Assembly (NCBI RefSeq): GCF_001750145.1
Contig: NZ_CP015732.1
Location: 310,001 to 374,000 of the forward strand
Direction: 5' to 3'
DNA: 64,000 bases
DNA from: Arthrobacter sp. U41
Lineage (GTDB): Bacteria > Actinomycetota > Actinomycetes > Actinomycetales > Micrococcaceae
Numbering within the stretch: the first letter of the stretch is position 1; every line of letters starts with the position of its first letter. Positions 52,927 to 62,598 of this stretch are shown one piece after another. The translations under genes were made by a program, and so were the position numbers. The notes beneath the pieces were generated by a model. That model had not been told where the DNA came from and did not search any database. It was given only the letters and a program-made list of their open reading frames with translations.

Positions 52927-54138
52927 ATGAGCACTGATTCTCCGGTTTCACGGCGCGCCACCACACTCGCGTCCGTCCCGTCGCAACAGCGGATCAACAC
53001 CTTCCTCCGCGACTCGGTCTACGCCCGGCGCCAGCACGAGCCGGGGATCTGCGACCTGGCCCTGGGCAACCCGCACCAGATGCCGCCCGCGGCATACGTC
53101 GAGGCCCTCGCGGACGCGCTGACGCCCCGGAACGAGCGGTGGTTTGCCTACAAGACCAACGAGCCGGAGGCGCAGGCCGCGGCGGCGGCGTCCCTGCAGC
53201 GCCTGCTGGGCATGCCCTTCGAACCGGCGGACGTCCACCTCACCACGGGCGGCTTCACCGCGATCCCGCTGGCACTGAAGGCGGTCGCGGACCCCGGGGA
53301 CGAGGTCATCTTCACCCTGCCGCCCTGGTTCTTCTATGAACTGCTGTCGATCGAGGCCGGGCTGGTGCCGGTCAAGATCCGCTGCGACGCCGAGACGTTC
53401 GACGTCGACCTGGCGGCACTGGGGGCGGCCATCACGCCGCGCACCCGGGTGGTGATCGTGAACACGCCGAACAATCCGACCGGCCGGATCTACCCGCCCG
53501 CGCTGCTGAAGGACCTGGCCGACATGCTCGAAGGGGCCTCGCGCAGCAACGGGCGGCGCGTTTACCTGCTCTCCGACGAGGCCTACAACCGGATCACCTA
53601 CGACGGCGCCCGGTTCCACAGCCCGGCCGAATACTATCCGTACACGCTGCTGGCCTACTCGTACGGCAAAACCCATCTGGCGCCCGGGCAGCGGATCGGC
53701 TACCTGGCCCTGCCGCCCACCATGCCGGACCGCGGCCCGCTGCGGGAGGCGATCAGCGCCCTGCAGATGGCGATGGGCTGGATCTACCCGAACGCCCTGC
53801 TGCAGCATGCGCTGCCGCGGCTGGAACAGTTCTCGATCGACGTCGGGGAGCTGCAGCGCAAACGGGACCTGATGGTGGAGGCGCTGACCGGGATGGGCTA
53901 CCAGCTGCCGCTGCCGGAGGGCTCGTTCTACCTGTTCGTCCGCACCCCGGCCGACGACGACGAGCAGTTCACCGCCGCCCTCGAGGCCCAGGACGTTTTT
54001 GTGCTGCCGGGCACGCTGTTCGAGACCCCGGGCTATTTCCGGATCTCGCTCACCGCGTCCGAGGACATGCTCCGGCGGGCCCTGCCGGTCTTTGCCGCGG
54101 CGATCCAGCGCTCGGGCGGCGCCGTGCCGCAGCGCTGA
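52927..54138 (+). CDS. PLP-dependent aminotransferase, class I/II
   Basis: 403 aa. NTPNNPTGRIYPP, LSDEAYNRITYDGARF and the Schiff-base region YSYGKTHLAPGQRIGYLALP (Lys in SYGKT) mark fold-type I aminotransferases of the aspartate/aromatic group. A substrate cannot be deduced. GAGGA precedes the ATG at 52927. Confidence 0.9.
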   Translation: MSTDSPVSRRATTLASVPSQQRINTFLRDSVYARRQHEPGICDLALGNPHQMPPAAYVEALADALTPRNERWFAYKTNEPEAQAAAAASLQRLLGMPFEPADVHLTTGGFTAIPLALKAVADPGDEVIFTLPPWFFYELLSIEAGLVPVKIRCDAETFDVDLAALGAAITPRTRVVIVNTPNNPTGRIYPPALLKDLADMLEGASRSNGRRVYLLSDEAYNRITYDGARFHSPAEYYPYTLLAYSYGKTHLAPGQRIGYLALPPTMPDRGPLREAISALQMAMGWIYPNALLQHALPRLEQFSIDVGELQRKRDLMVEALTGMGYQLPLPEGSFYLFVRTPADDDEQFTAALEAQDVFVLPGTLFETPGYFRISLTASEDMLRRALPVFAAAIQRSGGAVPQR

Positions 54139-54164
54139 CACGGCAGGAGCAGCTGGCGGTGGCG

Positions 54165-54476
54165 TCAGAGTCCGTGGTGCTTGAGCGCTGCGGTTATCTG
54201 GTTGAGGGTGGGCAGGCCCGCCAGTCCGTCCGGCGTCTCGTAGATCCGGCAGGCCAGGTCGCCTGCGGGCGCGCCGGCCGGGAAGATGTCGGCCCCGTTG
54301 ACGGTGATCGTGGGGGAACCCGCGAATCCGGTGCCTGCGATCTCCGACGCGGACTCCAGGAGCCGCAAATTCACCGGAAGGTCGCCGTGTCCCAGGGCGG
54401 TCAGCGCAGATTCCAGACGCTCCTGTGCTTGAGCGGTGTTGGGGCACCCGTCGATGTGGAGCAGTTCTATCCTCAT
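54165..54476 (-). CDS. Thioredoxin-like protein
   Basis: 103 aa. It starts MRIELLHIDGCPNTAQAQER, a thioredoxin-like fold with only one Cys in the usual CxxC place (GCPN), and a cis-Pro turn GSPTITVNGADIF. Similar small proteins are annotated as thioredoxin family or alkylmercury-lyase-related. GAAAAT lies 7 nt before ATG 54476; an upstream in-frame ATG at 54485 is possible. Confidence 0.75.
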   Translation of the reverse strand: MRIELLHIDGCPNTAQAQERLESALTALGHGDLPVNLRLLESASEIAGTGFAGSPTITVNGADIFPAGAPAGDLACRIYETPDGLAGLPTLNQITAALKHHGL

Positions 54477-54509
54477 AGGAATCATTTTCTACCCACGCCG
54501 GCCCTCGCC

Positions 54510-55124
54510 CTACGCGAGCGCCGCGGCCAGCGCCTTGGCGATCCACGCCCGGTAGGCCGGCACGGACCAGCCGGCGTCCTGCACCAGCTCCCGGTAAACC
54601 CGGGGATGGCCGAGCGACCAGATGGCAGCGGCCCCCTCGGCATCGGACATTCCGGAACTGAGCCCGCCGCGCGCCCGCACGGCGGCGGCGGCCTCCTCGT
54701 AGCGCTTCAGCCGCTGCTGCCCGCGGTCCTTCTCCAGCTGCGCCGCCGATTCATCCACGGCTGCGGCCTGGGCAATGACGGCGGTGATCCCGGCGGTGCG
54801 CGGATGAACCACCACAAACCAGTCCGCCAGCATGTTGATCAGCGCATCGAAGTCGGCGGCCTGCCGGGTGCGCTCCCGCATGAAGTCCAGCACGCCGGAC
54901 TGCGCCCCGGGCCCCGCCGCGGCACTGTCCAGCACGGCCGAGAGCAGCGCGGCCTTGTTCCCCACCGAGTTGTAGACCGTCTGGACAGCCACCCCGGCCT
55001 CCGCGGCGATCCCGTCGATGGTGGTGCGGACGTACCCGTCGGCGGCGAACAGCCGGCCGGCCGCCTCGATAATGGCGTCCCGGGTGCCGGCCGCCTGGAT
55101 CGTCCGGCGCGTCGTTTTCTCCAT
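54510..55124 (-). CDS. TetR family transcriptional regulator
   Basis: 204 aa. N-terminal HTH: IIEAAGRLFAADGYVRTTID then GIAAEAGVAVQTVYNSVGNK, typical TetR. The ligand domain is A/E-rich. Divergent from a flavin monooxygenase gene, with a 27-nt perfect palindrome between (55144-55170). TAGTCT ends 6 nt before the ATG (leaderless). It probably represses the monooxygenase gene and itself. Confidence 0.9.
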   Translation of the reverse strand: MEKTTRRTIQAAGTRDAIIEAAGRLFAADGYVRTTIDGIAAEAGVAVQTVYNSVGNKAALLSAVLDSAAAGPGAQSGVLDFMRERTRQAADFDALINMLADWFVVVHPRTAGITAVIAQAAAVDESAAQLEKDRGQQRLKRYEEAAAAVRARGGLSSGMSDAEGAAAIWSLGHPRVYRELVQDAGWSVPAYRAWIAKALAAALA

Positions 55125-55143
55125 AAAATTAGACTATCGCTCC

Positions 55144-55170
55144 ACTCACTAGAACGGTATTCTAGTGAGT
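55144..55170. promoter_or_regulatory. Operator palindrome for the TetR regulator
   Basis: ACTCACTAGAA-CGGTA-TTCTAGTGAGT: perfect 11-nt arms, 5-nt centre, between the tetR start and the monooxygenase start. Typical size and place for a TetR dimer or tetramer site. Confidence 0.85.
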
Positions 55171-55203
55171 AAGGAAAAGGATGCTCTCAGCAAGGAGCCG
55201 ACC

Positions 55204-56424
55204 ATGAACCAGAACAGCCAGCAGCTTGATGCCCTGGTGATCGGCGCGGGACAGTCCGGCCTCGCCGCCGGCTACCACCTCGCCCGGACGAGGCTGCGAT
55301 TCGAGATCCTCGAGAGCGCCCCCCGGGTGGGCGACGTCTGGCGCCGCCGCTGGGACTCCCTCCAACTGTTCACCCCCGCCCAGCACGACAACCTCCCCGG
55401 CCTGCCCTTCCCGGGGACAAGGAACACCTTCCCCGGCAAGGAGGAGTTCGCCGACTACCTCGAAAGCTACGCGGCCCGCTTCAGCCTGCCGATCCGGACG
55501 GGCGTCCGCGGGGAGGGCCTCACCCGGTCCGGCGCGGGCTTCACCCTCGACACCCCGGCCGGCACCGTGCGGGCGCGCAACGTCATCGTGGCCACCGGAG
55601 CCAACGCAATCCCCCGCATTCCGGACGCCGCCGCCGGGCAGAACCCCGCCATCCACCAGCTCCACACCTCCCAGTACCGCAGCCCGGCCGACATCCCCGA
55701 CGGCGACGTGCTGGTGGTCGGCGCCGGAACCTCCGGCTCGGAAATCGCCCTCGAGCTCGCGGCCAGCCACCGGGTGCTCCTGTCGGGCCGGCCCACCCCA
55801 CACATCCCCGACCCGGTGCTCCGCTACGCCGGCGGGGCCTACTGGCGGTTCATCCATTCGGTCCTGACGCTGCGCACCCCGGTCGGGCGCAAGGTCGCGG
55901 CGAGCTTCCACCAGCGCGGCGCACCCCTGATCCGGATCTCCACGAAGGACCTGGACCGCGCCGGGGTGGTCCGGGTGCCGCGACTCACCGGCACCGCGGA
56001 CGGCCAGCCCGCTTTCGACGGCGGCAGCCCCGCCGGCGGCACGTTCGACGGCGGGGGCCCCGCCAGGGTGCGGACCGTCATCTGGGCCACCGGCTACCGC
56101 CCGGACCTGGACTGGATCGACGGGCTGGAACTGGCGGCGTCGGGCTGGCCGGAAACGATCAGGGGCGCCGTCCCCGGGATGCCCGGGCTCTACTTCGTCG
56201 GCATGCCCTTCCAGTACGCCCTCACCTCGGGCCTGATCGGCGGCGTGGACCGGGACGCGGCTTTCGTGGTCAAAGAGATCGCAAAGCGGGTGCCGGATCC
56301 GTCAGTAGTTGCGCCGGAGCTTCAGCCGCGGGATCGTGACGGCGAAGACCGCGGCGGCCGCGAACCCGAGGACTCCGGTGGCGGCCACCCCGGCCCCGAG
56401 CGAGGCCACGGCGGTCACGGCTGA
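55204..56424 (+). CDS. Flavin-containing monooxygenase-like protein
   Basis: 406 aa. FAD motif VIGAGQSGLAAGYHLA near residue 10, NADPH motif VVGAGTSGSEIALELA near 180, and ATGYRPDLDW near 285, as in FMO/YUCCA-like enzymes. ATG 55204 has AAGGAG 6 nt upstream; the earlier GTG at 55165 lies inside the operator. The last ~41 residues (G/E/R/H-rich) are encoded opposite the convergent MFS gene and look like a read-through tail. Regulated by the adjacent TetR (inference). Substrate unknown. Confidence 0.86.
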   Translation: MNQNSQQLDALVIGAGQSGLAAGYHLARTRLRFEILESAPRVGDVWRRRWDSLQLFTPAQHDNLPGLPFPGTRNTFPGKEEFADYLESYAARFSLPIRTGVRGEGLTRSGAGFTLDTPAGTVRARNVIVATGANAIPRIPDAAAGQNPAIHQLHTSQYRSPADIPDGDVLVVGAGTSGSEIALELAASHRVLLSGRPTPHIPDPVLRYAGGAYWRFIHSVLTLRTPVGRKVAASFHQRGAPLIRISTKDLDRAGVVRVPRLTGTADGQPAFDGGSPAGGTFDGGGPARVRTVIWATGYRPDLDWIDGLELAASGWPETIRGAVPGMPGLYFVGMPFQYALTSGLIGGVDRDAAFVVKEIAKRVPDPSVVAPELQPRDRDGEDRGGREPEDSGGGHPGPERGHGGHG

Positions 56425-57516
56425 GAGCAGAACCGGCCCGCCGGTGGCCCCGGCGTCGGCCATGAACCGCCAGATCCCCAGGAACTGGCCGCGGCCGTTG
56501 TCGGGTGAGAAGTCGGCCCCCAGGGTCATGTTCAGGCCCGAGCTAATGCCGTTGCCGAAGCCGATCAGCAGCGCCCCGAGCAGCAGGCCCACGAAGCCGG
56601 TGCTGAGCGGGATCAGCAGCATCGCCGCGCCCATGATGAGGGTCGAGGGAATGGCCACCCATTGCCGGCCCTTGCGGTCCATCAGCCGGCCGGCCGGATA
56701 GAAGACCAGCATGTCGATGGCGCCGGAGAGCCCGTAGATCAGCGAGGCCTGCGTCGCGTCCATCCCGAGGTGTTCGGCCCAGAGCGGGATCACCACCTGC
56801 CGGGACGCGCGCAGCGCGCTGAGCAGCAGCACGCCCATGCCGACGCTCAGGAAGACCCCGGCGTGGGAGACGGCGACGCTGCGCAGGGTCGCCTGCGGAA
56901 CGGGGACGCCGTCGTCGGGCGCGGGTTTGGCCACGAGGTCCGGGATGGTCACCGATAGGGCCGCGGCCGCCACCATGGCGACGACGCCGACCCAGTAGGC
57001 GCCGGTGATGCCGGCGAACTGCATCACGGCCGCGCCGATGAAGGGCCCGATGAAGACGCCGATCCGGTTGACGCCGCCGAGCGTGGACAGCGCCCGCGCC
57101 CGGAGGATCACCGGTACCGCCTCGGTCAGGTATTTCTGCCGGGCCAGGCTGAAGACGCTCGCGGCCATCCCGACGACGAGCATCGCACCAGCGAGCAGCC
57201 AGAGCCCGCCGGGCAGCAGCGGCGCCAGGGCCGCGGCGGCGAGGGCGGCGGCGCTGGCCGCCGCGGCGCCGACGATGGCCCAGCGCTCACCGAACTTCAG
57301 CGTGATGAGCGAGGCCGGGAGGTTGAAGAACCAGGAGCCGAGGCCGATCAGCGTGACCACCAGGGCGGCGACGGCCACCGAGGCGCCGAGGCCGCGGGCG
57401 GACAGTGCCACCACGGGCAGGATGGCACCCTCGCCGATGCTGAACAACAGGGCCGGGCCGAAGGCGGGAACGGCGATGCTGCGGAGGCTGAAGGCGGCGG
57501 GGCGTGTGGTGGTCAT
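56302..57516 (-). CDS. MFS transporter
   Basis: 404 aa, 12 hydrophobic segments. LMDRKGRQWVAIPSTLIMG is the TM8-9 loop motif (D-R-x-G-R-x) of drug/sugar-type MFS carriers. TAGGAT ends 7 nt before ATG 57516 (leaderless); an upstream ATG at 57525 lies inside that box. Its 3' end overlaps the monooxygenase gene by 123 nt tail to tail. Substrate unknown. Confidence 0.82.
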   Translation of the reverse strand: MTTTRPAAFSLRSIAVPAFGPALLFSIGEGAILPVVALSARGLGASVAVAALVVTLIGLGSWFFNLPASLITLKFGERWAIVGAAAASAAALAAAALAPLLPGGLWLLAGAMLVVGMAASVFSLARQKYLTEAVPVILRARALSTLGGVNRIGVFIGPFIGAAVMQFAGITGAYWVGVVAMVAAAALSVTIPDLVAKPAPDDGVPVPQATLRSVAVSHAGVFLSVGMGVLLLSALRASRQVVIPLWAEHLGMDATQASLIYGLSGAIDMLVFYPAGRLMDRKGRQWVAIPSTLIMGAAMLLIPLSTGFVGLLLGALLIGFGNGISSGLNMTLGADFSPDNGRGQFLGIWRFMADAGATGGPVLLSAVTAVASLGAGVAATGVLGFAAAAVFAVTIPRLKLRRNY

Positions 57517-57558
57517 CCCCTTCATCCTAGGGCGGGCGGCGCGCCGGGGCGCTCAAAC

Positions 57559-58395
57559 TCACCCCGGAAGGATCCCCGAGCGGCTCAGCAGCGCCTGCGT
57601 CTTCGGATGCTGCGGTGCAGTGAAAATACGGCTGGGCGGCCCCTCTTCCACAATGACCCCCTGGTCCATGACGACGATGCGGTCAGCGATATCCCGCGCG
57701 AACTGCATCTCATGGGTGACGATCACCATCGTGGTTCCCTGCTGGGCGATCTTTTTGATGACCGCAAGAACCTCGCCCACAAGCTCCGGATCCAATGCGG
57801 AAGTCGGCTCATCGAAGAGCATGACACTGGGATTCATGGCAAGGGCCCGGGCAATGGCCACCCGCTGCTTCTGGCCGCCGGAGAGCTTGCTGGGGTAGTT
57901 CTCCATCTTGTCCCCCAGGCCCACCATTTCGAGGTTGGGGACAGCAACAGCCTTGGCCTCGGCCGCAGACATCTTTTTGACGTCGCGCAGCGGCGCCATG
58001 ACGTTCCCCAGGGCCGTTTTGTTCAGGAACAGATTGAAGTGCTGGAAGACGAAGCCGATGTCGGTTCGCTTCTGCGCCGTGACTGAAGCCTTCTCCGCGA
58101 TCAGCTCCCCGTCGCGTTCGTCGTAGCCGATCAGGTGGCCGTTGACGTAGATGCGGCCGGCGTCGATGGTCTCGAGCTTGTTGATGCAGCGCAGCAGGGT
58201 GCTTTTGCCGGATCCGCTGGAGCCCAGGATGGCAATCGTTTCGCCGCGGTGGACCACAAGGTCCACGCCTTTGAGTACTTCCACCCTTTTCTGCACATGG
58301 GGCTTGCCGGTGAGCCTTTTCCACAAGGTCGGCTTCGACTCGGAGACGAAGGTCTTGTGGACGTCGCGGACGTCAATAATGGTCTCGTCAGCCAC
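57559..58395 (-). CDS. Polar amino-acid ABC transporter ATP-binding protein
   Basis: 278 aa. Walker [11 protein letters not shown]-loop [14 protein letters not shown], signature [15 protein letters not shown], Walker [21 protein letters not shown] GlnQ/HisP-type ATPase with a ~20-residue insertion ([19 protein letters not shown]) near the N-terminus, unlike most family members. GTG 58395 has GAAAGG 9 nt upstream and overlaps the permease end by 8 nt. Last gene of the HisD-like operon. Confidence 0.92.
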   Translation of the reverse strand: MADETIIDVRDVHKTFVSESKPTLWKRLTGKPHVQKRVEVLKGVDLVVHRGETIAILGSSGSGKSTLLRCINKLETIDAGRIYVNGHLIGYDERDGELIAEKASVTAQKRTDIGFVFQHFNLFLNKTALGNVMAPLRDVKKMSAAEAKAVAVPNLEMVGLGDKMENYPSKLSGGQKQRVAIARALAMNPSVMLFDEPTSALDPELVGEVLAVIKKIAQQGTTMVIVTHEMQFARDIADRIVVMDQGVIVEEGPPSRIFTAPQHPKTQALLSRSGILPG

Positions 58396-59041
58396 TGGCC
58401 CGTGCCTTTCGTTCAAGCACAACCACAACGCGCGAGAGTGGAAGGCTGATGATCAAGTAGAGAATGGCCGCTGCGGTATAGATGGCAGTGGTCTGGAATG
58501 TCTGGCTGTTGAGGATGTTGGCGGTCTTCAGGATCTCGGTCACCGCGATCACCGAAGTCAGGGCGGTGTCCTTGATCATGGCAATGAAGTAGTTGCCGAT
58601 CGGCCCCATGGAGACCACGAAGGACTGGGGAATGACCACCTTCCACAGGGTCTTGCTGGGCGTGTACCCCAGGGACAGTGCGGCTTCTGTCTGGCCGTGC
58701 TCCACGGAGAGGATTGCGGAGCGAAAGACCTCGGACAGATAGGCAGCGTAGTTCAGGCCCAGGCCCAGGATGCCGGCCGGCACAGGTTCGATGCTCACGC
58801 CGATGCTGGGAAGCACGAAGAAGATGTAGACCAACTGCACGAGCAGCGGAGTGCCGCGGATGACCTCCAGGTAGACCGTGGCAATGCCCCGGAGGATTTT
58901 GCTCGAGGAAATGCGCGCCAGCGCCACCAGCAGCCCCAGCACGAGGGCGATGGCCATGGCGCCGAGCGCGAGTTGAACGACGACGGGCACGGCCTGCAGG
59001 AGTGCCGGGAACACCGCCAGGGTGTTGGTAATAAAGTCCAC
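58388..59041 (-). CDS. Polar amino-acid ABC transporter permease
   Basis: 217 aa, five predicted helices. [20 protein letters not shown] and the EAA-type loop [22 protein letters not shown] match HisM/GlnP permeases. GTG 59041 has AGGG 7 nt upstream. Single permease, so a homodimer is likely. Overlaps the downstream ATPase gene by 8 nt. Confidence 0.91.
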   Translation of the reverse strand: MDFITNTLAVFPALLQAVPVVVQLALGAMAIALVLGLLVALARISSSKILRGIATVYLEVIRGTPLLVQLVYIFFVLPSIGVSIEPVPAGILGLGLNYAAYLSEVFRSAILSVEHGQTEAALSLGYTPSKTLWKVVIPQSFVVSMGPIGNYFIAMIKDTALTSVIAVTEILKTANILNSQTFQTTAIYTAAAILYLIISLPLSRVVVVLERKARASG

Positions 59042-59130
59042 TGAGAATCCCTAAGTTCGGGTCGGGCAGGGGCTGGCGGGCACCGCGATCAATAAGCGGA
59101 CACCCGCCGGCCCTGCATGGAAGCTGGAAC

Positions 59131-59943
59131 CTATTTGGACATGTTGGCTTCGCCCAGCCCGTACTTCTTGAGGATCTCGAGGTACTTGGGGGTCTTCTTC
59201 AGGTCCGCCAGCCCGGAGTTCAGGTCCTGCAGCAGCTGCGTATCGTCTTTCCGCACGCCGGCTCCGATGATGCCCGGGTAGAACGGCTCGTAGGGTGAGA
59301 CGAGCTTCAGCTTGGGGTTCGGTTTCTGGACGAGGCTGTAGCCGATCACGGCACTGTCGGTGAAGACCGCATCAACCTGCTTGTTTTCCACAGCCGCGAG
59401 CAGGGCAGCCTGCGAGTCGAACAGCTTGACCTGGCTGCCGCCAAGGCTGTCAACGAGGTCCTTGAACACGGTGCCGGTCTGTGCGCCGAGAACCTTGCCC
59501 TTTACATCGTCGCGTGATGCCAGCGTTGAATCGGCCGGGACCACCATGGCTTCGCCTTCGGTGTACCACGGGTCGGTGAAGTTGATCTGCTTCTTCCGGT
59601 CCTCGGTGATGTACATGGCATCGACGATCGCGTCGGCCTTCTTGGCGTTGAGCGCCGCGATCAGCGTCGCATACTCGGAGGTGAAGACCTTGATCTTCCA
59701 GCCCTTTGCCTCGGCGATGGCGTTGATCATCTCGCCGTCGATGCCTTTGAGCTCGCCGGTGGCCTGGTCGGTGAAGGAGAAGGGAGCATCGTTGGAGGTT
59801 GCGATCGTGATGGTCTTCTGCTCACCGCCGCCGGTGGCCCCGCCCCCGCCGCTTGTTGAGCCACAGGCGGTCATGGCGAGGGCCACTGCAACGCCCATGG
59901 GCACCAATGCAGCGAAACGCTTGCGGAGGATTTTTGTTTTCAT
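59131..59943 (-). CDS. Polar amino-acid ABC transporter substrate-binding lipoprotein
   Basis: 270 aa. Lipobox AMTAC near residue 27, a G/S-rich linker, and an SBP_bac_3 domain: TIATSNDAPFSFTDQATGEL, GIDGEMINAIAEAKGW, DAIVDAMYITEDRKKQINFT. Ligands of the family are polar or basic amino acids and related amines. Starts 30 nt after the HisD-like dehydrogenase, so they are co-transcribed, which links uptake to that enzyme's substrate. Confidence 0.91.
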   Translation of the reverse strand: MKTKILRKRFAALVPMGVAVALAMTACGSTSGGGGATGGGEQKTITIATSNDAPFSFTDQATGELKGIDGEMINAIAEAKGWKIKVFTSEYATLIAALNAKKADAIVDAMYITEDRKKQINFTDPWYTEGEAMVVPADSTLASRDDVKGKVLGAQTGTVFKDLVDSLGGSQVKLFDSQAALLAAVENKQVDAVFTDSAVIGYSLVQKPNPKLKLVSPYEPFYPGIIGAGVRKDDTQLLQDLNSGLADLKKTPKYLEILKKYGLGEANMSK

Positions 59944-59973
59944 GATGAGGCGCCTTTTGCTAGGGATGGATTT

Positions 59974-61293
59974 CTATCGGTTGAAGCGGTCGAGCCGGAG
60001 ACTGGCGGTGGCCTTGTGGGCCGCCATTCCCTCGGTGTCGGAGATGGTGGTGACGTAATTTGCCAGACGCGGAGTCGCACTTTTTTCGACGCGCTGGAAG
60101 GTGAGGGGTTTGAGGAACCGGGCGACGGAGAGCCCTGCCGATGACCGGGCGCCCCCGCCGGTGGGCAGCACATGGTTTGTGCCGGAGGAACCCTTGTCCG
60201 AGTACGCCACCGTGGACCACGGTCCCAGGAAGATGGAGCCGTAGTTCTGCAGGTTCTCGTGGTAGTAGGAATCGTCCGAGGTCTGAATTTCCAGGTGCTC
60301 CGGTGCCAGCAGGTCCATGATCTGCACGGCCGTTTCCCGGTCCTCGGCCACGTAGACGGTGCCGTAGTCCCGCCAGGCCGGGCCGGCAATGTCCCGTGTG
60401 GCCAATGTCCGCAGCTGCTTGTCGATGTGCCGGATGACCTCTTCCCCAAGCTGGTGCGAAGTGGTCACAAGCGACGCCGGTGACTGCGGGCCATGTTCGG
60501 CCTGGCCGAGGAGATCAGCGGCCACAATTTCGGCGTCGGCAGAGTCATCGGCGATCACGGCGACCTCGGAGGGGCCCGCCAGGAGGTCGATGCCGACGCG
60601 TCCGAACAGCTGGCGTTTGGCCTCTGTGACGTAGGCGTTTCCGGCACCGACCAGGATGTCGGCCGGCTGCTCCCCCAGCAGTCCGAAGGCCATGGCGGCC
60701 ATGGCCTGCACGCCGCCGAGGGCGAACGCCCTGTCCACGCCGGCCAGGTATGCGGCGTACAACACTGCGGCGTTCCCGCCGCCCGAAGCGGTTGGTGGTG
60801 TGCAGGCCAGGACGTTGCGGACGCCCGCGGCCTTGGCGACTCCCACGGTCATGAAGGCGCTGGCAAGAATCGGAAACCGGCCCGCCGGAAGATAGGCTCC
60901 GACCCGTGCCACCGGAACGTACTTTTGTCCGGTGAAGACTCCGGGGATGAGTTCAACTTCAAAATCGGTGAGGTGTTCGCGTTGCTCAACCGCGAACAGC
61001 CTGGTCCGCTCGGCACTGGCCATCAGGGCCTCCCGCAGTTCGGGGGAGAGCGAATCACCGGTCTTTGCCAGCTCGTTCTTGCCGATCTCAAGACTCGCAC
61101 CCTGCCATCCGTCCAGCTCCCGGGCGTACTTGAGGACCGCGTCCATCCCGTTGGTCTCGATGTCACCGAGCATCGCGGATACGGTCGCCACAACTTCGGG
61201 AAGCCGTTGGGCCGGCACGCTCTCGATGGCCGGGCCCTTGAGGGTGAGGAAGTTACCCGGAATGTGGGCCCTGTCACGTTCGGTTATGTGCAT
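59974..61293 (-). CDS. HisD-like dehydrogenase (histidinol dehydrogenase family), catabolic paralogue
   Basis: 439 aa. Residues that match the HisD active site: Gln264 and His267 (zinc; GQAEHG), Glu332-His333 (catalytic; PEHLE), Asp366 and His374 (SDKGSSGTNHVLP), Glu421 and His426 (TEGMAAHK). The enzyme family oxidises L-histidinol to histidine, but relatives such as HpsN oxidise dihydroxypropanesulfonate. No other his genes are nearby; an amino-acid importer and LysR are, so the role is probably catabolic. TACCTT ends 7 nt before the ATG (leaderless). Confidence 0.85.
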   Translation of the reverse strand: MHITERDRAHIPGNFLTLKGPAIESVPAQRLPEVVATVSAMLGDIETNGMDAVLKYARELDGWQGASLEIGKNELAKTGDSLSPELREALMASAERTRLFAVEQREHLTDFEVELIPGVFTGQKYVPVARVGAYLPAGRFPILASAFMTVGVAKAAGVRNVLACTPPTASGGGNAAVLYAAYLAGVDRAFALGGVQAMAAMAFGLLGEQPADILVGAGNAYVTEAKRQLFGRVGIDLLAGPSEVAVIADDSADAEIVAADLLGQAEHGPQSPASLVTTSHQLGEEVIRHIDKQLRTLATRDIAGPAWRDYGTVYVAEDRETAVQIMDLLAPEHLEIQTSDDSYYHENLQNYGSIFLGPWSTVAYSDKGSSGTNHVLPTGGGARSSAGLSVARFLKPLTFQRVEKSATPRLANYVTTISDTEGMAAHKATASLRLDRFNR

Positions 61294-61472
61294 GGACAAC
61301 AAGGTACGGGCCCCTGAGTAATGGCACAACGGGACCTGAACAGGTGTCTGCCACAGGGTTGCCCTATGCCTCAAGTGGCGTAATACTTCAAGAATCCACA
61401 TCGTTCCGCGCCTCAATGCCAATCTCAAACCCGCCAAACCCGCCAAGTTTCGTTCCGATAGCTAGGGGAACC

Positions 61473-62405
61473 ATGACTCTCGCGCAGCTTCGGGCTTTCC
61501 TGGCGGCCTATGAGCTTGGTTCTTTCACGGCCGCGGCAAAAAAGTTGGAAACAAGCCAGGCCTCCGTCTCAGAACTCATCAGCAGGCTCGAACACGAACT
61601 GGAACACAGCCTCTTCATCCGTGGCGGGCGGCAACTCATCCCCACGACGGCGGCTGTTGAGTTGCAGGTGCACGCGCTGCAGTCCGTCACATCATTCGAC
61701 AACGGCGTGGAGGCGCTGAAAGCCATGTCGTCGCTGGAAGGCGGCGTCTGCACCTTCGGAGTGCTGCGGTACGGAGCCCACTACGACCTTGCCGATCTGG
61801 TGCAGCGCTTCCACCGCCGGTATCCCAAGGTTAAGGTGCACCTGGTGGGATTGAACTCCGTGACCGTGGCCGAGTCCGTGGCGTCGGGTGAAATTGAGGC
61901 CGGGCTCATCGTCCTGCCGGTGGCGGAAGCGGGCCTTCAGGTCAGGCCGCTTTTCAGGGACGAAGTCTTTTATGTGTCGGCGACCCGGAATCCCTCGCGC
62001 GGCCCCATAACAATTGAGGAACTCGCTGAGTCCAAACTAGTGCTCTACGACGCCTTCGCTGGCTGGCGTGACCCCACCCGCCGGCAGATTTTGGAGCGTG
62101 CCCGCCTCAAGGGGCTGAAAATCGAACCGGCCATCGAGGTGGAGCATGTCGATACCGCCCTTGGGCTGGTGGCCGCCGGAGCGGCGGACACTTTTGTTCC
62201 CCAAGCGATCGTCAGCGGGCCGGGCTTTCCGAGAAATATCCACGCCGTCCCCTTTGCCGAACCTTTGTACGACACGATCGCGCTGGTTCAGCGGGAGGGC
62301 GCATATTTGTCACCGGCGACACGGAAGATGGCCCAAATGGCCGCGCGGACCCTCCTGTCCAAAGTGGCACCCGGACAAGACATCAGGCGCGCAACGGTGA
62401 AATAG
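61473..62405 (+). CDS. LysR family transcriptional regulator
   Basis: 310 aa. HTH at residues 3-62: TLAQLRAFLAAYELGSFTAA then AKKLETSQASVSELISRLEH. The effector domain follows (GLIVLPVAEAGLQVRPLFRD; VALGLVAAGAAD-like region). The ATG at 61473 has AGGGGA 3 nt upstream. Divergent from the HisD-like dehydrogenase operon with a 179-nt shared region, the classic layout for a LysR activator of that operon. Confidence 0.92.
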   Translation: MTLAQLRAFLAAYELGSFTAAAKKLETSQASVSELISRLEHELEHSLFIRGGRQLIPTTAAVELQVHALQSVTSFDNGVEALKAMSSLEGGVCTFGVLRYGAHYDLADLVQRFHRRYPKVKVHLVGLNSVTVAESVASGEIEAGLIVLPVAEAGLQVRPLFRDEVFYVSATRNPSRGPITIEELAESKLVLYDAFAGWRDPTRRQILERARLKGLKIEPAIEVEHVDTALGLVAAGAADTFVPQAIVSGPGFPRNIHAVPFAEPLYDTIALVQREGAYLSPATRKMAQMAARTLLSKVAPGQDIRRATVK

Positions 62406-62598
62406 CACGGCAGCGGACGCCGTCATCGCGCGGCGGTCGAAGGTCATGGTCAGTTCGGTGACCTTCCGGCAGCAGCACTTCGCACGCCGAGAACTCAGGG
62501 AATTCTTGGCCACTTCAGGCCGAATTACTCATGCCACGGCTGCAATAGGCGCGCACACTGATGCCATTCTCGATTTCAATCTACTGGGGGCGGTTCAG

